Shown: positions 20,408 to 30,559 of the stretch, piece after piece
Layout of the letters: every line of letters begins with the position of its first letter
Numbering within the stretch: the first letter of the stretch is position 1
NCBI GenBank assembly: GCA_963580285.1
Contig: OY757017.1
Span: 19,157,395-19,221,394 of the forward strand
Length of the DNA: 64,000 bases
Origin: Lucinisca nassula
Taxonomy: Eukaryota; Mollusca; Bivalvia; Lucinida; Lucinidae
Direction: 5' to 3'
Notes under the pieces: model-generated
Told to the model about the DNA's origin: nothing
Seen by the model: only the letters and a program-made list of their open reading frames with translations
Databases searched by the model: none
Program-made: the position numbers and the translations under genes

Positions 20408-21580
20408 TGTAAGGTAACCGGGCGCTAAAAGCACATAGGGGCTACCCCCATCTCGCTAAATGGGATTAGTTTATGAACTGCTCTTCCCAGGGCCTCCAAT
20501 GTGCTGGCACTTGCCAATTCGACAGGTGTCAGCTGACCAATGGGAATATACTGAATTCTTAATCGGAGGAAGGCGCAAATTGCACCCAAGGAACAGCGTT
20601 TGTCCTAAGAAACACAGTTCTTTAGCGATTTTAGAATTTTTAGTGCAGGAATCAGACCAAAGACGGGCTCTAGTATGTGATGACGTGTTGCCAATTTCGA
20701 CTGCCAAATGTGTCAGAGCACAGCCCTGTTTTCGAATGTCTGGCCGAGGTAAAAAGCTAACATACATTATCAGTTCTGGCTTCCATTATTCTCTGCCTCC
20801 ACCCCTGACATGGCAAAGAAAACGCCTTTGGTCACGATGCTTGTTTGTTTGTTTTGGAGTTTTACGGCCCAGTCAACACTATTTAGGTCATTTTTGAGCC
20901 GGTCAGTTTACCTATCAACACTTTCCTGGGCAGGCTTATACGTAAGCGGTTAACCAGTACAGTGCACATTCTTTCGCCAGAAACTGACAACTGCCCTTCT
21001 TGAATCAGCGGAAGGGAGAGAATGACCGTAGAAAAGATTTCATGATCAATCTCCACGAAAGAATGTTGCCGACCCCGGGAGTCGAACCCGCGTCCTCCTG
21101 ATCACCAGTCAGACGCGCATCCGACTGAGCCACTGAGGCCGGCTAACGATGCTTGATAAAGGGTGATAACGCATGAATTTTTTGAATTTTGAACAGGCAT
21201 CTAAAGTGAGCCAGGGTGGGTGACTAATAGACCAGCCTATTCCGGCTATTGCAAAAAGTCCAAGTACCCGTGCTCTCATCACTGAGACCTGCCTATGCAA
21301 GTGGGGTTCAAAATTGGACAGGTGTGTCTTCGTGATGTGTTTGGAGGTATGTGTTTGTTTGGGAAAGGCAGTGATGAGGCTAATCAGCCGTTTTGCAATC
21401 CCGCTAATTTTTATTTTTGAATGGTCTTCCAAAAGGCATTTTAAGGGACTTCCTATTTCCAAATACCTAGCAAATGGTGGATATTGCCGTTGCCCCGCCT
21501 ATAAAGATATTTAGCGCGTGACCTGTCCCCGTTTGTATGCTCTGTTCTGGCAGTATTTATGCCTTCGCTTTGCATACTTC
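20408..21580 (-). repeat. Module V, copy 2, interrupted by a SINE
   Basis: Starts with GGTAACCGGGCGCTAAAAG and aligns with 7089-8010 through CCTTCGCTTTGCA near 21,560, apart from the 302-bp SINE at 20,844-21,145. Divergence from copy 1 is considerable, matching the divergence of LINE A and LINE B. It lies on the 3' side of LINE B. Confidence 0.72.
20844..21145 (-). mobile_element. tRNA-derived SINE, family 1, with 10-bp target duplication
   Basis: Flanked by ACGATGCTTG at 20,834-20,843 and 21,146-21,155; the paralogous site near 7570-7581 is empty. On the minus strand the head (21,142-21,070) is tRNA-like: an acceptor-type pair of ends, an A-box-like TGGCTCAGTCGG, an anticodon-type hairpin CTGA-7nt-TCAG and a B-box-like GGTTCGACTCC. 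The body has CTTCCGCTGATTCAAGAAGG, and the 3' end is AAACAAACAAACAAACAA. The same body occurs at 30.56-30.84 and 35.13-35.30 kb. The tRNA-like part is SINE, not a working tRNA gene. Confidence 0.88.
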
Positions 21581-22376
21581 CGGGAACTTCATTCTGTTGG
21601 TACCTAGGGGGAGTCCAATACGGGCTTTCTCCCAGGTGCCCTCAGGATGTTGTCCTGACGCTCTCCGTCGAGCCTCCTCTCGTTCCTGAAATAGAAGAGT
21701 CGGATTAGTGCTTTGGGACCCCATGTGTGCGCTCGGATCAATGTAGTTGTGTCCAGTTTCTTGTCCCCCGGGGTCCCACCTGTACCTGTAATACAAACAA
21801 AAGTCATTAGTGCATATTGCGCTTGTGCTAATATGACCGCGCCATCCGTCACATATTTTGACTTCCCATTCTGTGCACAGGGCGGGTCGGGCTTGTGAGT
21901 GGGGAGTCCCCCCACAAAGGCACAGTCTGGCTCTTAGGGTAACTTGTTCAAAACCAAGTTAAGGGTTGGCGCGGTTATTGTGAAGAATACTTCCCATGGG
22001 GGCTGCCTGTCCTGCAGCGGCATGTTACCTCATCGGAACACTCATAAGTGCAAAGCACATGAGCCGCAACCACAGTGCCCCGAATCGTCTTGTCACCGCA
22101 GGTTCAAGCATGTCCGTGGGAGTTTTCGGGCTATGGGATTTTCCTGTGATGCACCCTTGCCCATGGTCTGTTATGATGTTGAAGGTATGGGAGGGTCATT
22201 GGTTTGTCCTTTGACGGGGGGGGGGGGTAGCCTCGGCCGGGGCACCCATAAGTGCAAAGCAAATGAGCCGCAACCACAGTGTCTCGCTTTGACGCCCCCG
22301 TCTCAGGTACAAGTGCAGATTGACGGTAGGTGATGGTTGCCTAAGCGCGGTGTGTGGGTAACGACAGCTGTTTTTC
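21581..22376 (-). other. LINE B 3' region with two conserved hairpins (22,039-22,077; 22,241-22,283)
   Basis: No gene. Two copies of the hairpin element: CACT/AGTG and GGCAC/GTGTC stems around an interior with ATAAGTGCAAAGC and TGAGCCGCAACCACA. A G-run of 12 lies at 22,216-22,227. CTAAGCGCGGTGTG near 22,341 is shared with the LINE A 3' region at 9024. Position directly downstream of the ORF2 stop supports a 3' UTR. Confidence 0.6.
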
Positions 22377-25300
22377 TTATATTATTTCCCAGTAATCTGT
22401 GTCTTTAAGGAATTTCTTAACCACCTCGGCTATGGCCGAGCAGTGTTTTACGGGGGGAGCGAGGAGATCTTGTAGGTGTACCGATTCATATCCTAATTTG
22501 AACATTTCAGATTTTATCTCTTCTCGTGCATGGGCGTTTGTTACACATTCAAACAAGATGTGTTGTGTTGTTTCTAGTTCATAGTTATCGCATTTTCTGC
22601 ATAGACCCGTTGTGTTTCCTAGTTGAGTGAGGTTGGCATTTAGGCCGTTATGGTTAAATCTCAAACGGGAGAGCACCACGTCTAGTTTTCTGTTGTTGCT
22701 AAATTGGTGGGCAGATTTACCTACTGTGGGCTGGAGGAGTTGGTAATGCCTCCCAGTGTTGGTTGGGTTTCTATCCCATAGAGCTTGCCATTTTCTCGTT
22801 ATGGCGGTGTCTATGATTGTATAGATCTCCCGTTTTGAAGGGAGAGTATAATCTTTAATACCTATATCTAGTGCTAATCTGGCTGTTTCGTCGGCCGCCT
22901 CATTACCGGGGATGCCGACGTGGGATGGGATCCAGTCGATTCCAATGTCTTGCCCTTCTCTTTTTGCCTTATCTAGTTTAGACAGGATTGAGTCAATTTG
23001 GTCAGGTCGTGTTTTGGATTTTCCTGACTGTAGGGCCTGGATAGCGCTAAGGCTGTCCGTGAGTACTGTGGCTTTGGGTGTCTTAACTGTGATAGCCCAT
23101 GAGATGGCCCAGTGAATGGCAATCAGTTCAGTTGTGAATACTGAGAGGTGTTGGTTTGTTTTAATCGGTACGTGAAGATTTCTCTCTGGGACAACGAATG
23201 CGGCGCCGGTTTTTCCTGTTGAGGGGTCCTTACTGCCATCTGTGTAGATTAGAGTTTTCCCGGCATGGCTGGTGCGAACATAAGAGAGGCTTTTATTTTT
23301 CATGTATTCATTTGTATTTTCTTCTTTCCTCCCCAGGACCTGATGGAGGTAACAGGAGGGTGTGTTGTGTTCGAGATCCCATTTGGATCTGTACTTGGGT
23401 GCCTGGATCTTATCGGGTATGTTGTGCTCTTTCAGGAGGGCACGGACTTTCGTACAATACGGGTTGTAGTTCTTGGCTCTCCTACATGAATAGCAACCAT
23501 GATCTGTTAATAGATCATTCACTGGGAGGGATTTGCAAAGTGGGGAGGATCTAGCCCAGTATTTTAGTATGAGTTCTTCCCTTCGTAGATGTAGTGGTTT
23601 AAGTCCACATTCTACCTCTAGTGCATTGGTTGGGGTAGATCGGTATGCTCTTGTTGCTATCCTGAGGGCGTGGTTTTGAATGATGTTCAGAGTTTTAAGG
23701 ATATTCTCTGACGCGGAGTTGTAAGCCTGGGCTCCATAGTCTAGCTTACTAAGAATAAGGGCTTTGTATAGGATCAGGAGTGTCTTTTTATCAGCTCCAA
23801 AGGTGGTACCTGACACTACTCGTAGTAGGTTCAGGTCTTTTTCACATCTTTCTTTGAGATCTTTTATGTGATCTCTCCAAGTCAGATGTTTGTCGAGGAT
23901 CATGCCCAGAAATTTGATGTTCTGGGCCCATTCTATTTCCCTACCAAAGAGGTATAGTTTGTTTTGAGTGGTCTTCAGATTTCGTCGTTTGCTGAATATG
24001 ATTGCTTTAGTCTTTAGGTTTGATATTTTGAATCCCCATCTTAGTGCCCAGGTTTCGATTTCTCTTAGAACTGATTGTAGGTCTTTGACCGACAGTTCTA
24101 GAGTAGAGCGTTTCCCCCACACCGCGCTATCATCGGCAAACTGAATAGGCCTATATTATTATGTGGTTTCAGGGCCTCGTGAAGGGTGTTAACGATTACG
24201 TTAAAGAGTATGGGACTTAGTACTAAGCCTTGGGGGCAGCCGTTTTCCAGGATTAGTTCCTCTGAGGTATTGTCCCCAACTCGGGTTTGAATTTTTCTAT
24301 CCTTGAGAAAGCTATGGATCCACTTTAGCATGTTTCCGCTTATTCCGTATTCCTTTAGTTTGGTTATGGTGCCGGTTGACCACATGAGGTCAAAGGCCTT
24401 TTCAAGATCGAGGGCTACCGCTACTAGGATTTTGTGTTCCATGAAAGCCATGTTTATTTCTGATTCCAGTCGGACAAGTTGATCTGTTGTGGATCTGTTA
24501 GGCCTGAAGCCTGATTGGTTGTCTGAGATGATATTATTAGCTTCTAGGTAGCGGGAAAGGCGTTTGGCGATCATGGTTTCCATAGTTTTACATGTGCATG
24601 AGGTGAGGGAGATGGGTCGATATGATTGTGGATCCAGCTTATCCTTGAGTGTTTTTTTTATTGGGATTGTTGTGGCTAGTTTCCATTGTGTGGGGACTTT
24701 TCCTCTACGCCAGGAAGTGTTTATGAGGTCTAAGAGTTTTTGTTTGCTATCTGGTGGGAGCTGTTTCAGCATTTCATAATGAATTTTGTCCGCTCCTGGA
24801 GCTGTGCTGCGTTTACTCTGCAGAGCCTCATTAAGTTCAAATAGGGTGAAGTCGCAGTTCAGGTTACTGCTTCTTCGGTCATCGTTGAAGAGGTCAGGGA
24901 GAGATTGGTTGAAGGTTCTCTCCTCGGTCTCTTTTATTGTTTGGAAGGCAGGATCTTGGTTGGAAGTTTTCGACATATTATGGTAGTGGTTGGCAAGGGC
25001 GTCTGCTTTCTCCTTATCAGTAGTTATGGTCTGGCCGTTAATTTTGAGACAGTTTATCTTTTCAGTAGGTTTACCCCTAAATTTATTAAAAGTAGACCAC
25101 ATTTTCTTACTAGTGGTCTTATGGTTAAGTTTGTTGACTATTTCTTGCCATCCTTGTTTTTTGTGCTATTTGTAGGTGGTCCTAGCGTGTGCCTTAATTT
25201 TATTGTAGTTATTCTTAAGCTCGGAAGTTCTATTTTTCAAGTGTTTCTTCCTCGCTTGCTCACGTTGATTGATGGCTTTCCTACAATCTTGATTCCACCA

Positions 25301-26054
25301 GGGTGGGAGTAGTTTTTTTATGTTTAACTGAGGTCGTTGGAATTGTACTGTCACAGATCTCTTTTAGGGTGGACGTAAACTGGTTGGCAATTTCGTCTAT
25401 GTTTTGGTTGTCACTAATTTCTAATTTTTGTGAGCAGAGATTTTTAAAGAGATCCCAGTCGGCCTTGTTTAGGTTCCATTTTTGGGAAACGGCTGCTCCC
25501 GTGGTGTTGTATTTAGCATTATATTTGGACAAAATGGGGAGATGGTCACTACCACAGGAATTGTCAAGGGTATACCATTCTGAGCGGGCTGAGAGGTTAG
25601 GGGTGGCAATGGTGATGTCAGGTGAAGATTCAGTTTCTGCCATGGTTGGCGCCCCATCATTGAGGATGGTAGCCCCGTGTTCAAGTAATAACTCTGATAG
25701 TGCCTTCCCCCTTCGGTTCTGCTTTGGGCTCCATAGCGTGTCATGGGCGTTAAAGTCACCTACAAGTATGTAGCTTTGATGCGGGATATGGTCGAAAAGT
25801 TTTCTTAGTCTATCTAGTTCTTTTGTTGCGTTTTTATTGCTGGGCGGGTCGTAACAGTTTATCAAGGCTACTTTACAGTTTTTCAGATGGATGGTGACAG
25901 CGCACGATTCAAAAGTGGGGTCATTGATATTTAGGTCTAGCTTTTCGAATGGGATGTTATCTTTCATATAAATGGCTACGCCACCTCCTCCTTTTTCCTG
26001 TCTGTTGGAGATGGCGGCAAGTTTGAATGTCGGTATCGTAGGGGTTCTTTTATT
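22377..26054 (-). pseudogene. LINE B ORF2: endonuclease, reverse transcriptase, RNase H; three lesions
   Basis: Nearly complete ORF2. Endonuclease from 26,054 (N-terminus missing): KGGGGVAIYMKD, VGDFNAHDTLW, SPDITIATP and CGSDHLPI. After a frameshift near 25,310 come WWNQDCRKAI, a TAG near 25,163, then reverse transcriptase: SYRPISLTS, SGFRPNRSTTDQ, ALDLEKAFD and NGCPQGLVLSPILF. A 1-bp loss near 24,140 destroys the frame exactly at the expected FADD box. A 581-codon ORF (24,122-22,377) then carries the thumb and RNase H with YTDGSKD, TTELIA, LTDSLSA and SHVG-NEAAD, ending in a CRKCDNYELE-HILFEC knuckle. The 5' end is cut by a pearl-like element at 26,055, and ORF1 is not found beyond it. Confidence 0.9.
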
Positions 26055-28457
26055 AGCTCACCTGTCACGTAGTGACGAGGTGAGTTTTTGGATCACTTTT
26101 TGTCCGTCGTCCGTCCGTCCGTCCGTGCGTCCGTCCGTGCGTCCGTAAACAATTTCTTCAAACAACATCTCCTCCTAAACCACTGATCGGATTTTGACCA
26201 AACTTCACAGGAATGATCCTTCGGTGGTCCCCTTTCAAAGTTGTTAAAATGGTTCCGGACCGTTGCACATCCAGGTCACAGGAGCCAAAAATAGATTTTT
26301 TTCACCGAAAACTTAAAAAGTCTTCTTCTCCGAAACCACAAGGCCCAGGTCTTTGATATTTGGTATGACGCTTCATCTAGTGGACCCCTACCAAGATTGT
26401 TCAAATTATAGTGCTGGGGCCAAAAATGCCCCCGCCCCTGGGGCCCTTTGGTTTTACATGGGCTTATATAGGGAAAATCTTTAAAAATCTTCTTCTCTGA
26501 AACCGCAAGGCCCAGGTCTTTGATATTTGGTATAAAGCTTCATCTAGTGGACCCCTACCAAGGTTGTTCAAATTGTAGTGCTTGGAACAAAAATGCCCCC
26601 GCCCTGGGGCCCTGTGGTTTTACATGGGCTTATATAGGGAAAACGTTTAAAAATCTTCTTCTCTGAAACCGTAAGGCCCAGGTCTTGGATATTTGGTATG
26701 AAGCTTCATCTAGTGGACCCCTACCAAGATTGTTCAAATTATAGTGCTGGGGCCAAAAATACCCCCGCCCCAGGGCCCTTTGGTTTTACATAGTCTTATT
26801 TAGGGAAAATCTTTAAAAATCTTCTTCTCTGAAACCGCAAGGCCCAGGTCTTTGATATTTGGTATGAAGCTACATCTAGTGGACCCCTACCAAGATTGTT
26901 CAAATTATAGTGCTGGGGCCAAAAATACCCCCGCCCCAGGGCCCTTTGTTTTTACATAGTCTTATTTAGGGAAAATCTTTAAAAATCTTCTTCTCTGAAA
27001 ACGCAAGGCCCAGGTCTTTGATATTTGGTGTTGAGCTTCATCTTGTGGACCTCTACCAAGATTGTTCAAATTATAGTCCTGGGGCCGAAAATGCCCCCGC
27101 CCCGGGGGCCCTTTGGTTTTACATGGGCTTATATAGGGAAAATCTTTAAAAATCTTCTTCTCTGAAACCACAAGGCCCAGGTCTTTGATGTTTGGTATGA
27201 AGCTTCATCTAGTGGACCCCTACCAAGATTGTTCAAATTATAGTGCTGGGGCCAAAAATGCCCCCGATCTGGGGCCCTGTGGTTTTACATGGGCTTATAT
27301 AGGGAAAATCTTTAAAAATCTTCTTCTCTGAAACCGCAAGGCCCAGGTCTTTGAAATTTGGTATGAAGCTTCAACTAGTGGAACCCTACCAAGATTGTTC
27401 AAATTATAGTGCTTGGACCAAAATGCCCCCGCCCCGGGGCCCTTTGGTTTTACATGGACTTATAAAGGGAAAATCTTTAAAAATCTTCTTCTCTGAAAAC
27501 ACAAGGCCCAGGTCTTTGATATTTGGTATGAAGCGTCATCTTGTGGACCTCTACCAAGATTGTTCAAATTATAGTCCTTGGGCCGAAAATGCCCCCACCC
27601 CGGGGGCCCTTTGGTTTTACATGGGCTTATATAGGGAAAATCTTTAAAAATCTTCTTCTCTGAAACCGCAAGGCCCAGGTCTTTGATATTTGGTATTAAG
27701 CTTCATCTAGTGGACCCCTACCAAGATTGTTCAAATTATAGTGCTGGGGCCAAAAATGCCCCCGATCTGGGGCCCTGTGGTTTTACATGGGCTTATATAG
27801 GGAAAACGTTTAAAAATCTTCTTCTCTGAAAACGTAAGGCCCATATCTTTGATATTTGGTATGAAGCTTCATCTAGTGGAACCCTACCACGATTGTTCAA
27901 ATTATAGTGCTGGGACCAAAAATGCCCCCGCCCTGGGGCCCTTTGGTTTTACATAGGCTTATATAGGGAAAATCTTTAAAAATCTTCTTCTCTGAAACCG
28001 CAAGGCCCAGGTCTTTGCTATTTGGTTTGAAGCTTCATCTAGTGGACCTCTACCAAGATTGTTCAAATTAGTGTGCTAGGGCAAAAAATGCCCCCGCTCC
28101 GGGGGCCCTTTGGTTTAATATGGGCTTATATAGAAAACATCTTTAAAAATCTTCTTCTCTGAAACTACAAGGCCCAGGTCTTTGATATTTGGTATGAAGC
28201 TTCATCTAGTGGACCTCTACCAAGATTGTTCAAATTATAGTGCTGGGGCCAAAAATGCCCCCGCCCAGGGCCCCTTTGGTTTTACATGGGCTTATATAGG
28301 GACAATCCTTAAAAATCTTTTTCTCTGAAACCGCAAGGCCCAGGCTTTGATATTTGGTATGAAGCTTCACCTTGTAGACCTCTACAAAGATTGTTCAAAT
28401 TATAGCCCGAAGGCAAAAAATGCCCCCCGCTCCGGGGCCCTTTGGTTTTACATAGAC

Positions 28458-28708
28458 TTATTCAAATTCAAATTACTTATTCAAAGTAAAACGTCTCCCT
28501 GCCCTACATCATAGTGTAGATTATATTTTCTTGTCCTTTGGGATCATTGATTCCATTTTGGAATTTTGAAAATATCTGAGGGTCACTGATGAGGCCTAAT
28601 TGGCCGAAACTAGCTAGTCTGGCCCAGAAAACATGCACACTCCATATTTTTCAGTTCTGTGGTGTATTCCATGCTTCCAAAGGATAACCCTTTTATAGAA
28701 AAAATTAT
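28458..28708 (+). mobile_element. Solitary retrozyme (243 bp) with TTAT duplication
   Basis: Insertion 28,462-28,704 between TTAT at 28,458-28,461 and 28,705-28,708. Its removal restores the core-repeat consensus (CTTATATAGGGAAAATC). The part 28,485-28,550 resembles the retrozyme unit at 10.5-12.3 kb read on its minus strand (AAACGTCTCCC, TATATTTTC, GTCCTTTGGGATCA-like strings), and it carries a hammerhead. It is shorter than the 383-bp units, so it is a different subfamily or an internally deleted monomer. Confidence 0.85.
28580..28625 (+). ncRNA. Type I hammerhead ribozyme of the solitary retrozyme
   Basis: Stem I GGGTCA/TGGCCC (one G-U pair), core CTGATGA (28,586-28,592), stem II GGCC-TAATT-GGCC, GAAA (28,606-28,609), minimal self-complementary stem III CTAGCTAG, and cleavage triplet GTC ending at 28,619. 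All invariant positions are intact, and GTC is the commonest natural cleavage triplet. It looks like the best-preserved hammerhead in the window. Confidence 0.92.
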
Positions 28709-28768
28709 ATAGGGAAAATCTTGAAAAATCTTCTTCTTTGAAACCACAAGGCCTAGGTCTTTGATATT

Positions 28769-29240
28769 ATTATGTCTCCCCGAAAAAATTTTTTTTCGGA
28801 GAGACATATTGTTTTTCCCCCGGGCGTCTGTCTGTCCGTCTGTCTGTCTGTCCGTCTGTCCATCTGTCACACATTCGTGTCCGCTCTATAACTTGAAAAC
28901 CGTTAGAGCTATCTTCACGAAACTTCATATAAATATTAATCAGCATTAGACGACGTGCAGTGCGTAAGAACTATAACTCTCGCATTTATACTTTTTGAAT
29001 TATCTCCCTTGGAAGTTTGTTGGTATGTATATATGTATGGGCAAATCATGTCCGGTCAATAACTTTCTTATTTTCAGATGGATTTTAAAATTACTAGGCA
29101 GAAATATTAACAACCATAAGACGATGTGTAATGCGCATGAGGCAGGTCGGTACCTCAAAGGTCAAGGTCATACTTAGAGGTCAAAGGTGAAGCAAAGGGG
29201 TCCGAAACTTAAACACAATCTTATTTCTGGATCGATTTTG
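28769..29240 (+). mobile_element. Pearl-like element fragment with GAGACATA-type head
   Basis: Head hairpin ATGTCTCCCCGAAAA / TTTTCGGAGAGACAT at about 28,771-28,810, then a TGTCTGTCTGTCCGTC microsatellite (28,828-28,868) and a core with AACTTTCTTATTTTCAGATGG and GGTCAAGGTCATACTTAGAGG. The core matches that of the inner element at 53.7-54.7 kb although the head differs. No 3' end was found; the element is truncated. Confidence 0.65.
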
Positions 29241-29294
29241 AGGTGGGGCATCTGTGTCCTTTGGACTCATTTCTGTTTTTTCGTGGGGGGGGGG

Positions 29295-29515
29295 GGGGGT
29301 TCTGGTTTTACGGCTCTTTCAAGATTATTTCACTCATATCGAGCCAATTGTTAATCAAAGTTGGGGAAAAACCCAAGTACCTGGAGAAAAAGCACCTTCC
29401 ATTGCAGAACTTGGTGTCTCACGTGTGACCTGAGCCAGGATCAAACCTACAGGGGTGAGAGACCTAATGATTAAAGAGTCAGCGTTCTTATCTTCTAGGC
29501 CACGGAGGTCTGCCT
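29295..29515 (-). mobile_element. tRNA-like SINE, family 3
   Basis: Similar to 30,166-30,392. On the minus strand it begins with a GGCCTAGAAGA A-box-like region and ends toward a G/T-rich stretch on the plus-strand left side (a run of G at 29,285-29,299). No target duplication was recognised. Confidence 0.6.
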
Positions 29516-30043
29516 ATGCATGGTAAAATCAAGAAAATAATATATTGTTGTACTTGTTATCCTCTGGCCAAATACTCTCAGGGGATACCTCGTCTGTCAG
29601 TCCCTTTGTCCGTCAATAGATACAACCTTGTGATCTCCACAACTTCACTTCCCTTTGAGATATATTGTATGTACTTGGTATAGTTATACATGAGGTCAAG
29701 AATTCATGTCATGAACAAGAACCACAACTCTGTATGCCATGATATTTAGTTATCTCCACTGCCAATATATTCTTGTGATCACAACAACTCCAATACCCTT
29801 TGAGATATATTGATGGTAATAAGTATAGTTTTATATGAGATCATCATGAGCAAGAACCACAATTCTGGATACTATGTTAATTTTAATTACCACCCCCAAC
29901 CCTCCCCCACCCCCTGTAAAATCTGGTATCACCATAATTCCAAAAGTATTTAACCGTTTAAATAATGCAATATTTTACAGATTTCTTGCTGATGCAGCAA
30001 TAAAGTTGTAAACTTGAGGATATCTGGTGTGTTTTATTTCTAG
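29516..30043. other. A/T-rich DNA, possible intron
   Basis: No gene recognised. Around 29,565-29,830 there are two related stretches (AACTCC-AAT-CCCTTTGAGATATATTG and a similar AACTTCACTTCCCTTTGAGATATATTG), a weak local repeat with CCGTC-type strings that could be a pearl-like scrap. The segment ends at a possible splice acceptor (TTTTATTTCTAG) before 30,044. Confidence 0.3.
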
Positions 30044-30157
30044 TGCATTTTCTCCATGCGTTAAATTTTCTGAATGCCATATTGGCTTTCGGTCGGTCAG
30101 GGGGATTTGCTATCTCTTCTGATGGCTGTTTTGTAGTAATGAAAAACAAAACAGAAG
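30044..30157 (+). CDS. Candidate host exon (37 codons)
   Basis: Bounded by TTTTATTTCTAG before 30,044 and GGTAATG-type donor (AAG/GTAATG) after 30,157. The frame starting with CAT at 30,046 is open throughout and reads HFLHALNFLNAI, then LAFGRSGGFAIS, then DGCFVVMKNKTE. It ends in phase 1 and joins in frame to the candidate last exon at 30,444. I do not recognise the protein. The case rests on splice-site appearance, an open frame and matching phase only. An unrelated ORF is possible. Confidence 0.35.
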
Positions 30158-30165
30158 GTAATGAT

Positions 30166-30392
30166 TTTTTTTTGTTTTGGTTTTATGGCCCTTTCAAGAT
30201 TATTGCACTCATATTGAGCGGATTGTTTATCAGAGGTGGGCGAACACCGGAGTACCAGGAGAAAAACCACCTAACCTTCTGTTGCAGAACTTGGCATCTC
30301 ACATGTGAGCCGAGCCCGGCTCCAACCCACAGCGGTGAGAGATCTATTGATTAAGAGCCAGCGCTCGTATACACTAGGCCATGGAGGCTCAT
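30166..30392 (-). mobile_element. tRNA-like SINE, family 3, with 15-bp target duplication
   Basis: Flanked by ACAGAAGGTAATGAT at 30,151-30,165 and 30,393-30,407. On the minus strand the head has TGGCCTAGTGTA (A-box-like) and GGGTTGGAGCC (B-box-like), and the 3' end is A-rich (T-run at 30,165-30,173 on plus). The duplicated target spans the candidate splice donor at 30,157/30,158, so a second donor copy lies right of the SINE. Confidence 0.85.
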
Positions 30393-30443
30393 ACAGAAGG
30401 TAATGATAATAAATAACATTGACACTATGATTCTTTTTTGCAG

Positions 30444-30502
30444 ATTCAAGGCACCATTTCAAATCCTCAAAGATCTGTAGTTCCAAGCTTGATGAAGAGT
30501 AG
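30444..30502 (+). CDS. Candidate terminal host exon
   Basis: Preceded by CTTTTTTGCAG, a good acceptor. Joined to the exon ending at 30,157, the phase-1 codon becomes GAT and the frame reads DSRHHFKSSKICSSKLDEE before TAG at 30,500-30,502. The C-terminus is short, charged and unrecognised. A 3' UTR would follow. Low confidence without transcript data. Confidence 0.33.
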
Positions 30503-30559
30503 TATTGGTGTCATTTATAGTCGTTACCGGCACATTGTTGATGGTTTATCCTATGATAT

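Larger units (their letters stand above)
26055..28768 (+). mobile_element. Pearl/Helentron-like element with ~13 core repeats of ~166 bp
   Basis: Head hairpin at 26,055-26,084 (CTCACCTGTCAC / GTGACGAGGTGAG), a GTCCGTCCGTCC microsatellite at 26,100-26,147, then a tandem array from ~26,290. The string TTTGATATTTGG or a variant recurs about every 166 bp (26,35x to 28,347). Short ORFs follow the array period and are not genes. The array is interrupted by a 243-bp retrozyme (28,462-28,704) and stops at ~28,768 where another element head begins; the expected 3' end (AGGTGAGCGA as at 60,971) is missing. Pearl elements of bivalves and other non-autonomous Helentrons have this plan. Transposition proteins are not encoded. 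Confidence 0.82.

Noticed and set aside
21069..21145. Functional tRNA gene (loop suggests a Thr-type anticodon)
   Set aside because: It is the head of a SINE with body, tail and target duplication; similar heads occur at 30.56 and 35.13 kb.
21366..21395. GTGATGAGGCTAATCAGCC, similar to hammerhead core plus stem II
   Set aside because: Core begins GTGATGA, not CTGATGA, GAAA is replaced by GTTTT, and no stem III or cleavage triplet follows. The paralogue at 7730 has diverged without compensation.
26290..28450. CRISPR-like regular array
   Set aside because: Units are contiguous ~166-bp repeats without distinct spacers, in a eukaryotic pearl-like element.
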